From assembly GCA_964490015.1 (NCBI GenBank), contig CAZBBA010000136.1, forward strand, positions 1 to 7,324: 7,324 bases of DNA. The letters are read 5' to 3'. Of the stretch, positions 1-6,386 are shown piece by piece. The position numbers were made by a program, and so were the translations under genes. Positions within the stretch are counted from its first letter, which is position 1; each line of letters starts with the position of its first letter. The stretch comes from Perlabentimonas sp964490015. Lineage in GTDB: Bacteria; Bacteroidota; Bacteroidia; Bacteroidales; Tenuifilaceae. The notes below the pieces were generated by a model, which worked only from the letters and a program-made list of their open reading frames with translations, searched no databases and had not been told where the DNA came from.

Positions 1-1
1 A

Positions 2-388
2 AGTCTATTCCTCGATTATGAGTTGGATAAACGGATTGAGGAGTTTGGCTGGAAAGATGAAATAAGGGATTTTATGGAAACCCTTATTATTGAAATTTTT
101 AATGATACCATATATCCTGGATTAAAAGGTAAGGTAATCGACCGCTTTTCATCATCGCCATCAACTTTTGAGAGGCTAACAGGAAATACCCACGGGGCCA
201 TAACTGGCTGGGCGTTTACCAACCCAACTGTTCCTGCGGTAAACCAAATGCTTAAGGTGAATAATTCGGTTAAAACCATACTGCCAAATGTTTTTCAGGC
301 TGGTCAGTGGACCTACAGCCCATCGGGCTTTCCAATGTCAATTGTAACTGGCAAACTTGCTGCCGATAGGGTAATAAAAAGCAAATAA
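2..388 (+). CDS. FAD-dependent oxidoreductase, phytoene desaturase / retinol saturase family (C-terminal part, 5' end outside window)
   Basis: The frame is open from base 2 to the TAA at 386-388, giving the last 128 residues; the N-terminal Rossmann FAD-binding part lies upstream of the window. The segment reads as the C-terminal end of CrtI/RetSat-like flavoproteins: a GNTHGAITGW stretch, then a short substrate-domain remnant, then FQAGQWTYSPSGFPMSIVTG followed by KLAADRV. In this family the AGQW...GFP...GKLAA segment closes over the FAD isoalloxazine ring. Family members use FAD for desaturation, saturation or isomerisation of isoprenoid or other lipid chains. The substrate cannot be told from this fragment, and no carotenoid genes are visible nearby. 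A TTG at 23 could be mistaken for a start, but the conserved reading continues upstream of it, so this is a truncated gene and not a small one. The family call is fairly secure, the precise reaction is not. Confidence 0.8.
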   Translation, partial: SLFLDYELDKRIEEFGWKDEIRDFMETLIIEIFNDTIYPGLKGKVIDRFSSSPSTFERLTGNTHGAITGWAFTNPTVPAVNQMLKVNNSVKTILPNVFQAGQWTYSPSGFPMSIVTGKLAADRVIKSK

Positions 389-393
389 AACAC

Positions 394-401
394 TATATTT
401 G
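394..401 (+). promoter_or_regulatory. Possible Bacteroidota -7 box (TATATTTG)
   Basis: TATATTTG matches the Bacteroidota sigma-70 -7 consensus TAnnTTTG exactly. No TTTG-like -33 element is seen at the expected 19-21 base distance. If used, it would start a transcript near 408 that runs through the palindromic repeat into the hydrolase gene at 580, with a leader of about 170 bases. Confidence 0.25.
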
Positions 402-433
402 AAATGAGTATCAATTTTTTGCAAATTAAAATC

Positions 434-528
434 AGAAAATCAACTTGTTTACCCCGTGCCCTAAAGGGTGCAAGTTGATTTTCTTCACATCCGCCAACAG
501 GCGGATTGGGGTAAATGAAGAAAATCAA
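434..528. repeat. Composite palindromic intergenic repeat (REP-like)
   Basis: The element contains nested inverted repeats. Bases 434-447 (AGAAAATCAACTTG) are a perfect reverse complement of 471-484. Bases 475-486 (TTGATTTTCTTC) are a perfect reverse complement of 517-528. TTTACCCC at 448-455 pairs with GGGGTAAA at 508-515. Two small hairpins sit inside: 456-471 around CCCTAAAGGG, and 489-506 with a perfect ATCCGCC/GGCGGAT stem and an AACA loop. Both inner hairpin types resemble dispersed palindromes I recall from Bacteroidota intergenic regions. It has no coding capacity. It may be a REP-like or non-autonomous mobile element, or it may simply act as a terminator-like structure after the oxidoreductase. 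The structure is directly visible; repeat status elsewhere in the genome is inferred. Confidence 0.7.
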
Positions 529-579
529 ATTTCACTCTTTACAAAAAAGATGTTTTTCCAATTTTAAACTATAATCCAT

Positions 580-1482
580 ATGCTTTATTATCACCCAATC
601 CCACCAAGCCTTGAATCAAGGCTTATTCAATTTTTCATGGGTTTGCTTGGCATGAAGCGGGCTATGGAAAGGAAAATCGCCAGAAATTCCTACAACAAAG
701 TTCCAGCAGCCATTCCAAAATCAATAGCTAAGAACTTCGATGTTAAAGTTGAAGAATTTAGTGGCAGAAAAGTTTGGTCAATATCCCCAAAAAGCCAAGA
801 AAGTAAAACTATAATTCTTTTCCTACATGGCGGAGCATACTACGCCAATATTACCAAAATGCACTGGGGGTTAATCGAGCAACTTCTTGTAAATACAAGT
901 GTTACAGTAATTGTTCCCGATTATCCGTTAGCCCCTGAATTGACCTGTATTGATACTTACCAATTTCTTGATGAAGTTTATGCAAGTCTAATTGCCACTC
1001 ATCCCACGAAAAGAATTGTATTTATGGGCGATTCGGCAGGAGGTGGACTGGCTTTAGGGTTTGCCATGCAAATTCGAAACGAGGGACTAAAGCAGCCTGA
1101 ACAGATTACTCTTTTCTCGCCCTGGCTCGATGTTTCAATGGATAATCCAGAAATTGCCAAGTATGATAAGCACGATAAGATTTTAAGTCTTGACGGATTA
1201 AAATCAGCTGGTAAGAAATATGCGGGCAATTTTGTTGTTACAGATTATCGGGTAAGTCCACTTTATGGGGATTTCAAAAATCTTGGAAAAATCTCCATTT
1301 TTATTGGTACGAATGATATGCTTGTTGCCGATGTGCGAAAATGCAAGCAAATACTTGAGGATAACCATATCGATTTCAACTACTTTGAGTATCCCAAGAT
1401 GTTTCACGATTGGGTTCTAATCCCAGGTTTGAAGGAGGCAGAAGATGTTTACCCCAAGGTTTCTTTGATAATAAACCCTTAA
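580..1482 (+). CDS. Alpha/beta-hydrolase, HSL-like family IV esterase/lipase
   Basis: This 300-residue protein has the full alpha/beta-hydrolase fold-3 (hormone-sensitive-lipase-like) signature set, and 300 residues is normal for the family. The oxyanion-hole motif is HGG at 83-85 (FLHGGAYY), followed by DYPLAPE at 114-120, equivalent to the usual DYRLAPE. The nucleophile elbow is GDSAGG with Ser152. The acid is probably Asp246 in IGTNDMLVAD and the base His276 in MFHDW. Such enzymes hydrolyse short- to medium-chain carboxyl esters; the physiological ester is unknown. There is no signal peptide, although residues 13-28 form a mildly hydrophobic helix that could be part of the cap domain or touch the membrane, so a cytoplasmic location is likely. 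ATG at 580 is the first in-frame ATG and gives a natural N-terminus. The gene stands alone, converging on the flavodoxin gene with a 55-base gap. It shares orientation with the upstream oxidoreductase, but a 191-base repeat-filled gap makes co-transcription uncertain. Confidence 0.9.
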   Translation: MLYYHPIPPSLESRLIQFFMGLLGMKRAMERKIARNSYNKVPAAIPKSIAKNFDVKVEEFSGRKVWSISPKSQESKTIILFLHGGAYYANITKMHWGLIEQLLVNTSVTVIVPDYPLAPELTCIDTYQFLDEVYASLIATHPTKRIVFMGDSAGGGLALGFAMQIRNEGLKQPEQITLFSPWLDVSMDNPEIAKYDKHDKILSLDGLKSAGKKYAGNFVVTDYRVSPLYGDFKNLGKISIFIGTNDMLVADVRKCKQILEDNHIDFNYFEYPKMFHDWVLIPGLKEAEDVYPKVSLIINP

Positions 1483-1537
1483 TATTTTGTTTGCTTATGG
1501 ACTTTGTTGTGAATTAGTTCAAACCATTAAGAACCTA

Positions 1538-2104
1538 TTAGGTCTTGCCCACAAGTGATATTGCCCAATCCTTTATTTTCACCCAATCCCTAAAATCACC
1601 TGGTATAATACCCAAAAACAGTTTCCCCATAAAGTCATCGAATTTTTTCCCGTTCGACGGGAAATTTCCCCCAAAAACATTCTTGCTTATGGGTTTTAGT
1701 CCATGTGCAACCTTATCGGGGTAGGTTAGCGCATTGTTGTACTTGCTTTTTTTACATGAGGTTATTGTTGAACAAACCGCAAAAGCTGCAACATCCTTGG
1801 TGCTTAATTGCTCCCTGTTAGAGTCAATAAACACAAGTGCCTCGGGTAATGGATTATTTGCTTGAATTGCTGAACCAATAATTATCAAGCTGTAACTAGT
1901 AATATCTACCTTTTTGTTCTTTGCAGATATAACATCCACTTTGTGACCATAACTTTCAAGGTATATTTTTATACTGTCGGCAACCTCCTTGGTTGAGTTG
2001 CTAGATGTGGCGTAAACTATTAGTATTTTATTGGTTTCCATCTGTTTGGATGTTATTTGTTGAAAGGAAAGGGTTAATGAAATTACAAAAAGTATTCTTT
2101 TCAT
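1538..2104 (-). CDS. Flavodoxin-domain protein, HemG-like, with apparent N-terminal signal peptide
   Basis: This 188-residue protein is a flavodoxin fold of the HemG (menaquinone-dependent protoporphyrinogen oxidase) type. Seen in order are the first strand and FMN phosphate loop ILIVYATSSNST (27-38), strand IIIGSAI (74-80), FGGNF (144-148) and the family hallmark GDFRDW followed by IKDWA (169-181). Such proteins bind FMN and shuttle electrons. Genuine protoporphyrinogen oxidase activity is not established by sequence, because many paralogues share these motifs. Residues 1-21 (MKRILFVISLTLSF then QQITSKQ) look like a signal peptide, although no canonical AXA site is present. The alternative start is Met22 (ATG at 2041-2039), which would make a 167-residue cytoplasmic protein. 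I favour the long form because it begins only 11 bases after the receptor stop codon, as expected for an operon. The phosphate loop has Asn36 where HemG has Gly. Cys111 and Cys117 lie close together and could form a disulfide if exported. Confidence 0.85.
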   Translation of the reverse strand: MKRILFVISLTLSFQQITSKQMETNKILIVYATSSNSTKEVADSIKIYLESYGHKVDVISAKNKKVDITSYSLIIIGSAIQANNPLPEALVFIDSNREQLSTKDVAAFAVCSTITSCKKSKYNNALTYPDKVAHGLKPISKNVFGGNFPSNGKKFDDFMGKLFLGIIPGDFRDWVKIKDWAISLVGKT

Positions 2105-2115
2105 CTTTTTATATT

Positions 2116-4503
2116 TTAGAAAACTATTCTATAAAGTATATCGGGCATTGCACCAAACTGGTAAACGGTTTTTATGGCATCAGACTTGGAATCGTATTTC
2201 ATAAAAAAGGGATTCTTTCTGTTTGTCACGTTGCTGATATTGATGGCAATTTCCTGAGTTGTGAATTTACCAATGAATTTAATCCCAGTTCTGATGTTGT
2301 TATTCAGGTACATAGGCATTCTTAAAGAGTAGGCTTGGGTCTCATCGTACTGGGTGTAGCCTATTAATCTTGAGGCTTCCATATCTATAGGTGAGTAACG
2401 CGCTCCACCTGCAATGTTGAACTTGCCATCGAGGTTTAGCTTTTTAACGTAGCGTCCATTTCCTGAACCTAGTTTAAATTCCTTCCCCGCTAAAAGATTG
2501 AATACGAAATTGCTGTTGAAGGCGGTGTTCCTGAGTACATTGTCGCTACCACGGTACTTTGAGTCATAAAGCGATAGGGTTGCCAGAAAGTAGCTACCCT
2601 TGTCCATAAACTTCTCAGCAGTAATCTCAACACCATAGTTATAGCCCGAACCAGTATTGGTCAATGGACCAAAATCTAGGTCGGAACCTGAACGCCGGTT
2701 AAGCATGGATAGTGAACTTGGCTCAAGCTCAACCAGCGCATTAACCATTTGCTGGTAGTAGAATTCAGTTTTTACTCGGAATACCTTACTGAGCATCCTG
2801 TCGTACCCCAGCACAAAATGGTGGCTCATTGTAAAGCCCAAATTCTTATTGGGTAAACTGTAGCTGCCGTCGCTTAGCCGAACACTATTTTGCAATATCT
2901 CTACAGGGGTTGAGAGCGAATGCAAACCGTAGGCAAGATTCACCGTGTTTCCGCTAAAAGGTTCCCAGCTAAAGCCCAACCTTGGCTCAAGGGCGAAGCT
3001 ACATGTGGAATGCTGATAGTTTGAGCTCAGCCCAACGTTGACTCTCATCTCCTGATTAAACCTGTGCTGCCACTGAGCGTATGGGCTTGCAAGGTAATCG
3101 TGCCCATCGAATTTACGAAGATTTCGAAAAGTACCCATTGAACTCAGAAGCATGCTATCGTGAAGGGAAAATCCCTGCCTTTCGATGGTGAACCCTGCCC
3201 GAATACTGTTGCGACTATCAATTTTTGTGTTCACAAAAAGTCTAAGAGCATGTTTGTCTCTTCTGAACATTGACCCCGACCAAAGGTGAGTGCTCCTATC
3301 CTCATTACTCACAGAATCGACCCTGTAGGTGTTTTTAATAGTTGAAGCAGAGGCTGTTACTCTTAGGTATGTCCTTTCGCCTAAAGGATGGGTGTGCGTT
3401 ATTCCAATCACTCCAGTATGTGTATTGATATACTCGTCGGTATCATAGTTCAGCAGGGCGGCCATATCGGGTTTGACTTCCGATGTATCGCGGGTGCTCT
3501 CAACCCAATAGATGCGGTTGGTGCCACCGAAACCAATAATTGAGGTTGATCCTCCTCCACTCGAAGGGAAATTGAGTTTAAACAGCCCATCCTGATAGGT
3601 TGGCAGTGAGGGCATTTGCAAATCAACAACTGCGTTCAGCAGTTCAACAGTTGAGTACCGATAGTTGATTAGGTATGATGAGCCTTTTTTTCTTGAAATA
3701 GGGCCTTCGGCACTGAATTCGGTACCCATAAGGGCAAGTTGACCAATGAACTCATGCTTCTGGTTGTTGCCATTACGCGTTTTCAAATCGAATACTCCAG
3801 ATGTGGTGTTGCTGTATTCAGCGGGGAAAGCACCAGTAATAAAATCGGAATTTGCTAAAGTGTTCACGTTAAGCATGCTCACGATTCCGCCAGTTGCGCT
3901 GCCATCGCCAAAATGGTTGGGGTTTGGGATATCAATTCCATCGAGGCGGAAGAGCATACCAATAGGAGAATTTCCACGGATTACAATCTCGTTCTGCGTA
4001 TCATCGGTCGATTTTACCCCGGCAAAGTTCATCGCAAGTCGAGAAACATCATAGCTTGCCCCAGCGTATCGCTGTGCCTCCTCAACCGAGAATGTTCGTG
4101 CGCTTGCCGAGGCAAAGGTGTTGATGGGCTTCTCCTTATTCACCGTAGCGCGAACCTCAACCCCTTCGAGTTTTATTACGCTTTCAACTAGCTCTGCATT
4201 TACAACTACCTCTTTACCAGTTGACACCTCTATGTTTTGGATGGTGATGGCCTCGTATCCCACAAAGCTAAACTGAATTGCGGCCCTTCCAATGGGAACA
4301 TTCTCAACCCGGTAGTTTCCTGATTCGTCTGATGTAGATCCTAACAATGTACCATTTGACTGTATTGCGATTGTTGCATACGCAATAGGTTGCTGGGTTT
4401 CCTTGTCAATCACCCTTCCCCTGAGGGTTTGTGAGTACTTTTGAGCACTAATACTATTTATAAGTGTAAACAGAAGAATTGAAAAGATTACTAAACGTTT
4501 CAT
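2116..4503 (-). CDS. TonB-dependent outer-membrane receptor with carboxypeptidase-regulatory-like N-terminal domain
   Basis: This 795-residue outer-membrane active transporter starts with a signal peptide (MKRLVIFSILLFTLINSISA, cleavage after Ala20 before QKYS). Residues about 26-107 form the carboxypeptidase-D-regulatory-like beta-sandwich typical of Bacteroidota receptors (GRVIDKETQQPIAYATIAI ... SDESGNYRVENVPIG ... FVGYE). The plug follows at about 112-245, with IVIRGNSPIGMLFRLDGID (173-191) and GAFPAEYSNTTSGVFDLKTR (224-243). The rest is a beta-barrel rich in alternating aromatic strands, ending in Phe as expected for BAM recognition. The protein takes up a scarce substrate using TonB-ExbBD energy. 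There is no SusD-like partner next to it, so it is not a classical polysaccharide SusC. The substrate is unknown; the downstream flavodoxin hints at a redox-active, iron or haem ligand, but that is inference. An in-frame TTG at 4536 would add 11 residues before the signal peptide and is unlikely as the start. Confidence 0.93.
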   Translation of the reverse strand: MKRLVIFSILLFTLINSISAQKYSQTLRGRVIDKETQQPIAYATIAIQSNGTLLGSTSDESGNYRVENVPIGRAAIQFSFVGYEAITIQNIEVSTGKEVVVNAELVESVIKLEGVEVRATVNKEKPINTFASASARTFSVEEAQRYAGASYDVSRLAMNFAGVKSTDDTQNEIVIRGNSPIGMLFRLDGIDIPNPNHFGDGSATGGIVSMLNVNTLANSDFITGAFPAEYSNTTSGVFDLKTRNGNNQKHEFIGQLALMGTEFSAEGPISRKKGSSYLINYRYSTVELLNAVVDLQMPSLPTYQDGLFKLNFPSSGGGSTSIIGFGGTNRIYWVESTRDTSEVKPDMAALLNYDTDEYINTHTGVIGITHTHPLGERTYLRVTASASTIKNTYRVDSVSNEDRSTHLWSGSMFRRDKHALRLFVNTKIDSRNSIRAGFTIERQGFSLHDSMLLSSMGTFRNLRKFDGHDYLASPYAQWQHRFNQEMRVNVGLSSNYQHSTCSFALEPRLGFSWEPFSGNTVNLAYGLHSLSTPVEILQNSVRLSDGSYSLPNKNLGFTMSHHFVLGYDRMLSKVFRVKTEFYYQQMVNALVELEPSSLSMLNRRSGSDLDFGPLTNTGSGYNYGVEITAEKFMDKGSYFLATLSLYDSKYRGSDNVLRNTAFNSNFVFNLLAGKEFKLGSGNGRYVKKLNLDGKFNIAGGARYSPIDMEASRLIGYTQYDETQAYSLRMPMYLNNNIRTGIKFIGKFTTQEIAINISNVTNRKNPFFMKYDSKSDAIKTVYQFGAMPDILYRIVF

Positions 4504-4533
4504 AAGGCATCGGATTTTTAAAGTTTTCTGATG

Positions 4534-4541
4534 CAAAGATG
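4534..4541 (-). promoter_or_regulatory. Possible -7 box for the receptor-flavodoxin operon
   Basis: On the minus strand this reads CATCTTTG, one mismatch from TAnnTTTG. It would place the transcript start about 25 bases before the receptor ATG at 4503, a normal leader length. No convincing -33 TTTG lies upstream, so this is weak. Confidence 0.3.
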
Positions 4542-4850
4542 GTCGATAGCCACTCGCTCATCGGCTCAGTATGTAGGGACGGACAAGGTTGTAAAGACGT
4601 ACATCTGCTTTTGACAGATAATCAGTATAGTATGGTTTTGTAACGGAAAAAAGTTATAGGTACGGGAAAAATGGCGGACTTGCTGCCTACTACGCTTTAT
4701 TACAGGGTTGATATTTGATATGCGGAAAATCACCCCCTCTCGAGACTAGGTTAGTATGAGTTGATTGTATTTTGAAATAATGAGCTGGTGTAAGCGAACA
4801 AAAAGGGTATTCCTTTATCATTTATTGTCAGGTGCTTGTGTTTAAAATTC
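4542..4850. other. Divergent intergenic stretch with no recognisable gene
   Basis: This is the bulk of the 447-base gap between the receptor start (4503) and the ATPase start (4951). I find no convincing reading frame on either strand, no tRNA-like or terminator-like structure, and no strong repeat. The only small stem is AAAGG/CCTTT around 4801-4815, too short to mean much. The gap is larger than two divergent promoters need, so an operator for the receptor operon could lie here, but no clear palindrome marks one. Confidence 0.5.
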
Positions 4851-4858
4851 TATATTTG
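4851..4858 (+). promoter_or_regulatory. Upstream candidate -7 box for the ATPase gene (TATATTTG)
   Basis: This is an exact TAnnTTTG match located 54 bases upstream of a second identical box. The nearest TTG elements are at 12 and 23 bases, not the favoured 19-21, so it is weaker than the downstream box. Confidence 0.3.
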
Positions 4859-4880
4859 TTCTTTTTATTCCACATTATCT

Positions 4881-4912
4881 ATTGTTTTTGTGTTTTATAT
4901 ACCCTATATTTG
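4881..4912 (+). promoter_or_regulatory. Bacteroidota-type promoter for the ATPase gene
   Basis: TATATTTG at 4905-4912 matches the -7 consensus TAnnTTTG. ATTG at 4881-4884 supplies a -33-like element with a 20-base spacer, inside the usual 19-21. Transcription would begin near 4919. This helps decide the start of the next gene, since any start codon upstream of about 4919 would not be on the transcript. Confidence 0.55.
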
Positions 4913-4950
4913 CATATAATAATATGATTATTAACCACAATATTATTGAC

Positions 4951-6144
4951 ATGGAAACTTTAGTTGATATTTCAAATAAGCACCTAAGGAGTTGTAGTCT
5001 AACGTTTAGGAGACATTTGATCGACGAGGTGGATTGGAGCGATAGGCTTATAGCGATAATGGGTACACGTGGGGCTGGTAAAACAACCCTTATGCTACAA
5101 CATTTAAAGGAAACGTATGGAGCATCGGGAAAGGCAATATACTTTAGTCTGGATAATGTATATTTTGCACAGAACAGACTGGTGGACGTTGCAAGCCAAT
5201 TTGTGAAGTTGGGTGGAGTTGCGCTCTATGTCGATGAGGTGCATAAGTACCCCAACTGGTCCATAGAGTTGAAAAACTTGTACGATAACTACCCCGAGTT
5301 AAAAGTGGTTTTTAGCGGATCATCGATGCTAGAGCTATATAAAGGACATGGTGACCTTAGCCGAAGGTTATCAACCTACATCCTGCCCACCATGTCGTTT
5401 AGGGAATACATTGAGCTGGAGCATAGAATTTCATTCAATGCGTATAGCTTATCCGATATCCTAACTCGGCATATTGATATTTGCCACAGCATTTGCGATA
5501 AGGTAAAGCCCATCGCCCTCTTTGTGGATTACATGGAATATGGTTCGTTGCCATTCTACCGCGATAGCCGCACGAAGTACCATGAGAGGCTGCACAACGT
5601 GATTAACATGACGCTAGACTACGACCTGCCATCAGTTACTCCAACCGACTACTCGCACGTAATCAAAATAAAGCTGTTGCTTAAGATTGTAAGCGACTTG
5701 GTACCCTACAAGCCAAATATAACCAAACTAGCAGCGCAAACGGGTATCGACCGCAAAACGGTTCTCAAATACCTCGATTTACTGCATCGGTCGGGGCTTA
5801 CAATGCAATTGTCGAGCCCAACCTCAAGCGATTCCATTTTCACTAAGCCCCAAAAGGTTTACCTTGGAAATCCAAATTACATGTTCGCGCTATGCGATGA
5901 AAAGCCAAAGATTGGAACTCTCCGCGAAACCTTTTTCTCCAATCAGGTGTCGGCAAAGCATCAAGTGCACGCCAACGATATTTCAGACTTTATTGTGGAC
6001 AAAACCTACATCTTTGAGATTGGGGGTAAAAACAAAGGGAACAAGCAACTCCAAAAAGCTAGCAATGGGTTTGTGGCTGCCGACAATATTGAGTATGGCT
6101 CTGGAAATCATATTCCATTGTGGCTTTTTGGATTTTTGTACTAG
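4951..6144 (+). CDS. AAA-family ATPase with DUF4143-type C-terminal domain
   Basis: This 397-residue protein combines a P-loop ATPase with a nuclease-like tail. The Walker A motif is GTRGAGKTT (38-46), Walker B is ALYVDE (91-96), a sensor-like strand is VVFSGSS (119-125), and SRRLSTYILPTMSFREY (137-153) is the usual segment after it. A winged-helix domain occupies about 240-288, including ITKLAAQTGIDRKTVLKYLD. The C-terminal DUF4143-like domain has GTLRETFFSNQV (322-333), DFIVDKTYIFEIGGKNKG (346-363) and ends IPLWLFGFLY. Proteins of this type are widespread, often in many paralogues, in Bacteroidota; their cellular role is essentially unknown. I chose ATG 4951 because the promoter at 4905-4912 puts the transcript start near 4919. 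ATG 4924 is possible but would leave almost no leader, and a TTG at 4882 lies upstream of the promoter. There is no antitoxin-like or partner gene beside it, so it appears to be a single-gene unit. Confidence 0.88.
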   Translation: METLVDISNKHLRSCSLTFRRHLIDEVDWSDRLIAIMGTRGAGKTTLMLQHLKETYGASGKAIYFSLDNVYFAQNRLVDVASQFVKLGGVALYVDEVHKYPNWSIELKNLYDNYPELKVVFSGSSMLELYKGHGDLSRRLSTYILPTMSFREYIELEHRISFNAYSLSDILTRHIDICHSICDKVKPIALFVDYMEYGSLPFYRDSRTKYHERLHNVINMTLDYDLPSVTPTDYSHVIKIKLLLKIVSDLVPYKPNITKLAAQTGIDRKTVLKYLDLLHRSGLTMQLSSPTSSDSIFTKPQKVYLGNPNYMFALCDEKPKIGTLRETFFSNQVSAKHQVHANDISDFIVDKTYIFEIGGKNKGNKQLQKASNGFVAADNIEYGSGNHIPLWLFGFLY

Positions 6145-6170
6145 CAGTTTTTCAAAACACAAAAAAAACA

Positions 6171-6178
6171 TATCTTTG
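6171..6178 (+). promoter_or_regulatory. Candidate -7 box just after the ATPase gene (TATCTTTG)
   Basis: TATCTTTG followed by CA is an excellent match to the Bacteroidota -7 element. It lies 27 bases past the ATPase stop. The -33 region is T-rich (around 6147-6151) but lacks a clean TTTG. A transcript would start near 6185 and run about 200 bases before the methyltransferase ATG. No real gene lies in that stretch; the only early frame is a 10-codon one at 6197-6229. Confidence 0.4.
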
Positions 6179-6321
6179 CATCACTAAAATCGCTGGATGT
6201 TTAAACTGCATAAGGATAGGGTGAGGTAAATAATCATTGGCTTTCTGGCCTTTGGTTATCCCATTAGTAAGTTCTGGCAATTTCTTGTCGGAACAAATAT
6301 CATTTCGTAATATTTTAATAA

Positions 6322-6354
6322 ATTGCTGATGCAAAAGATATTCTCATTCTTTTG
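6322..6354 (+). promoter_or_regulatory. Candidate proximal promoter for the methyltransferase gene
   Basis: TTCTTTTG at 6347-6354 has one mismatch from TAnnTTTG, and ATTG at 6322-6325 gives a -33-like element with a 21-base spacer. The predicted start near 6361 leaves a leader of about 26 bases to the ATG at 6387, which supports that start over the ATGs at 6357 and 6360. Confidence 0.4.
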
Positions 6355-6386
6355 TAATGATGCATATACAAATAACAATAAACATC

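Noticed and set aside
23..388. A complete small gene starting at TTG 23
   Set aside because: The frame is open to the window edge and the protein is clearly the C-terminal part of a much larger flavoprotein.
1529..1546. Imperfect palindrome AAGAACCTATTAGGTCTT between the convergent hydrolase and flavodoxin genes as a shared terminator
   Set aside because: The stem has a bulge, the loop is only about three bases, there is no T-tract on either side, and it overlaps the end of the flavodoxin gene, so it is not a convincing terminator.
2005..2325. Open frame of 106 codons on the plus strand over the flavodoxin start and receptor end
   Set aside because: It lies opposite two well-supported genes, has no recognisable motif, and its composition looks like a reverse-strand shadow.
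3746..4191. Two overlapping plus-strand frames (102 and 92 codons) opposite the receptor plug domain
   Set aside because: They are antisense to conserved plug motifs of the receptor and show no domain of their own.
2116..4503. Receptor as part of a SusC/SusD polysaccharide-utilisation locus
   Set aside because: No SusD-like lipoprotein or glycan-degrading enzyme is adjacent, and the plug region lacks features I would call SusC-specific.
5864..6187. 107-codon plus-strand frame overlapping the ATPase 3' end
   Set aside because: It is a frame-shifted reading of the conserved ATPase C-terminus; the ATPase frame carries the motifs through to its end.
6152..6334. 60-codon minus-strand frame in the gap before the methyltransferase
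   Set aside because: It needs a TTG start, has no recognisable motif, and overlaps both promoter candidates.
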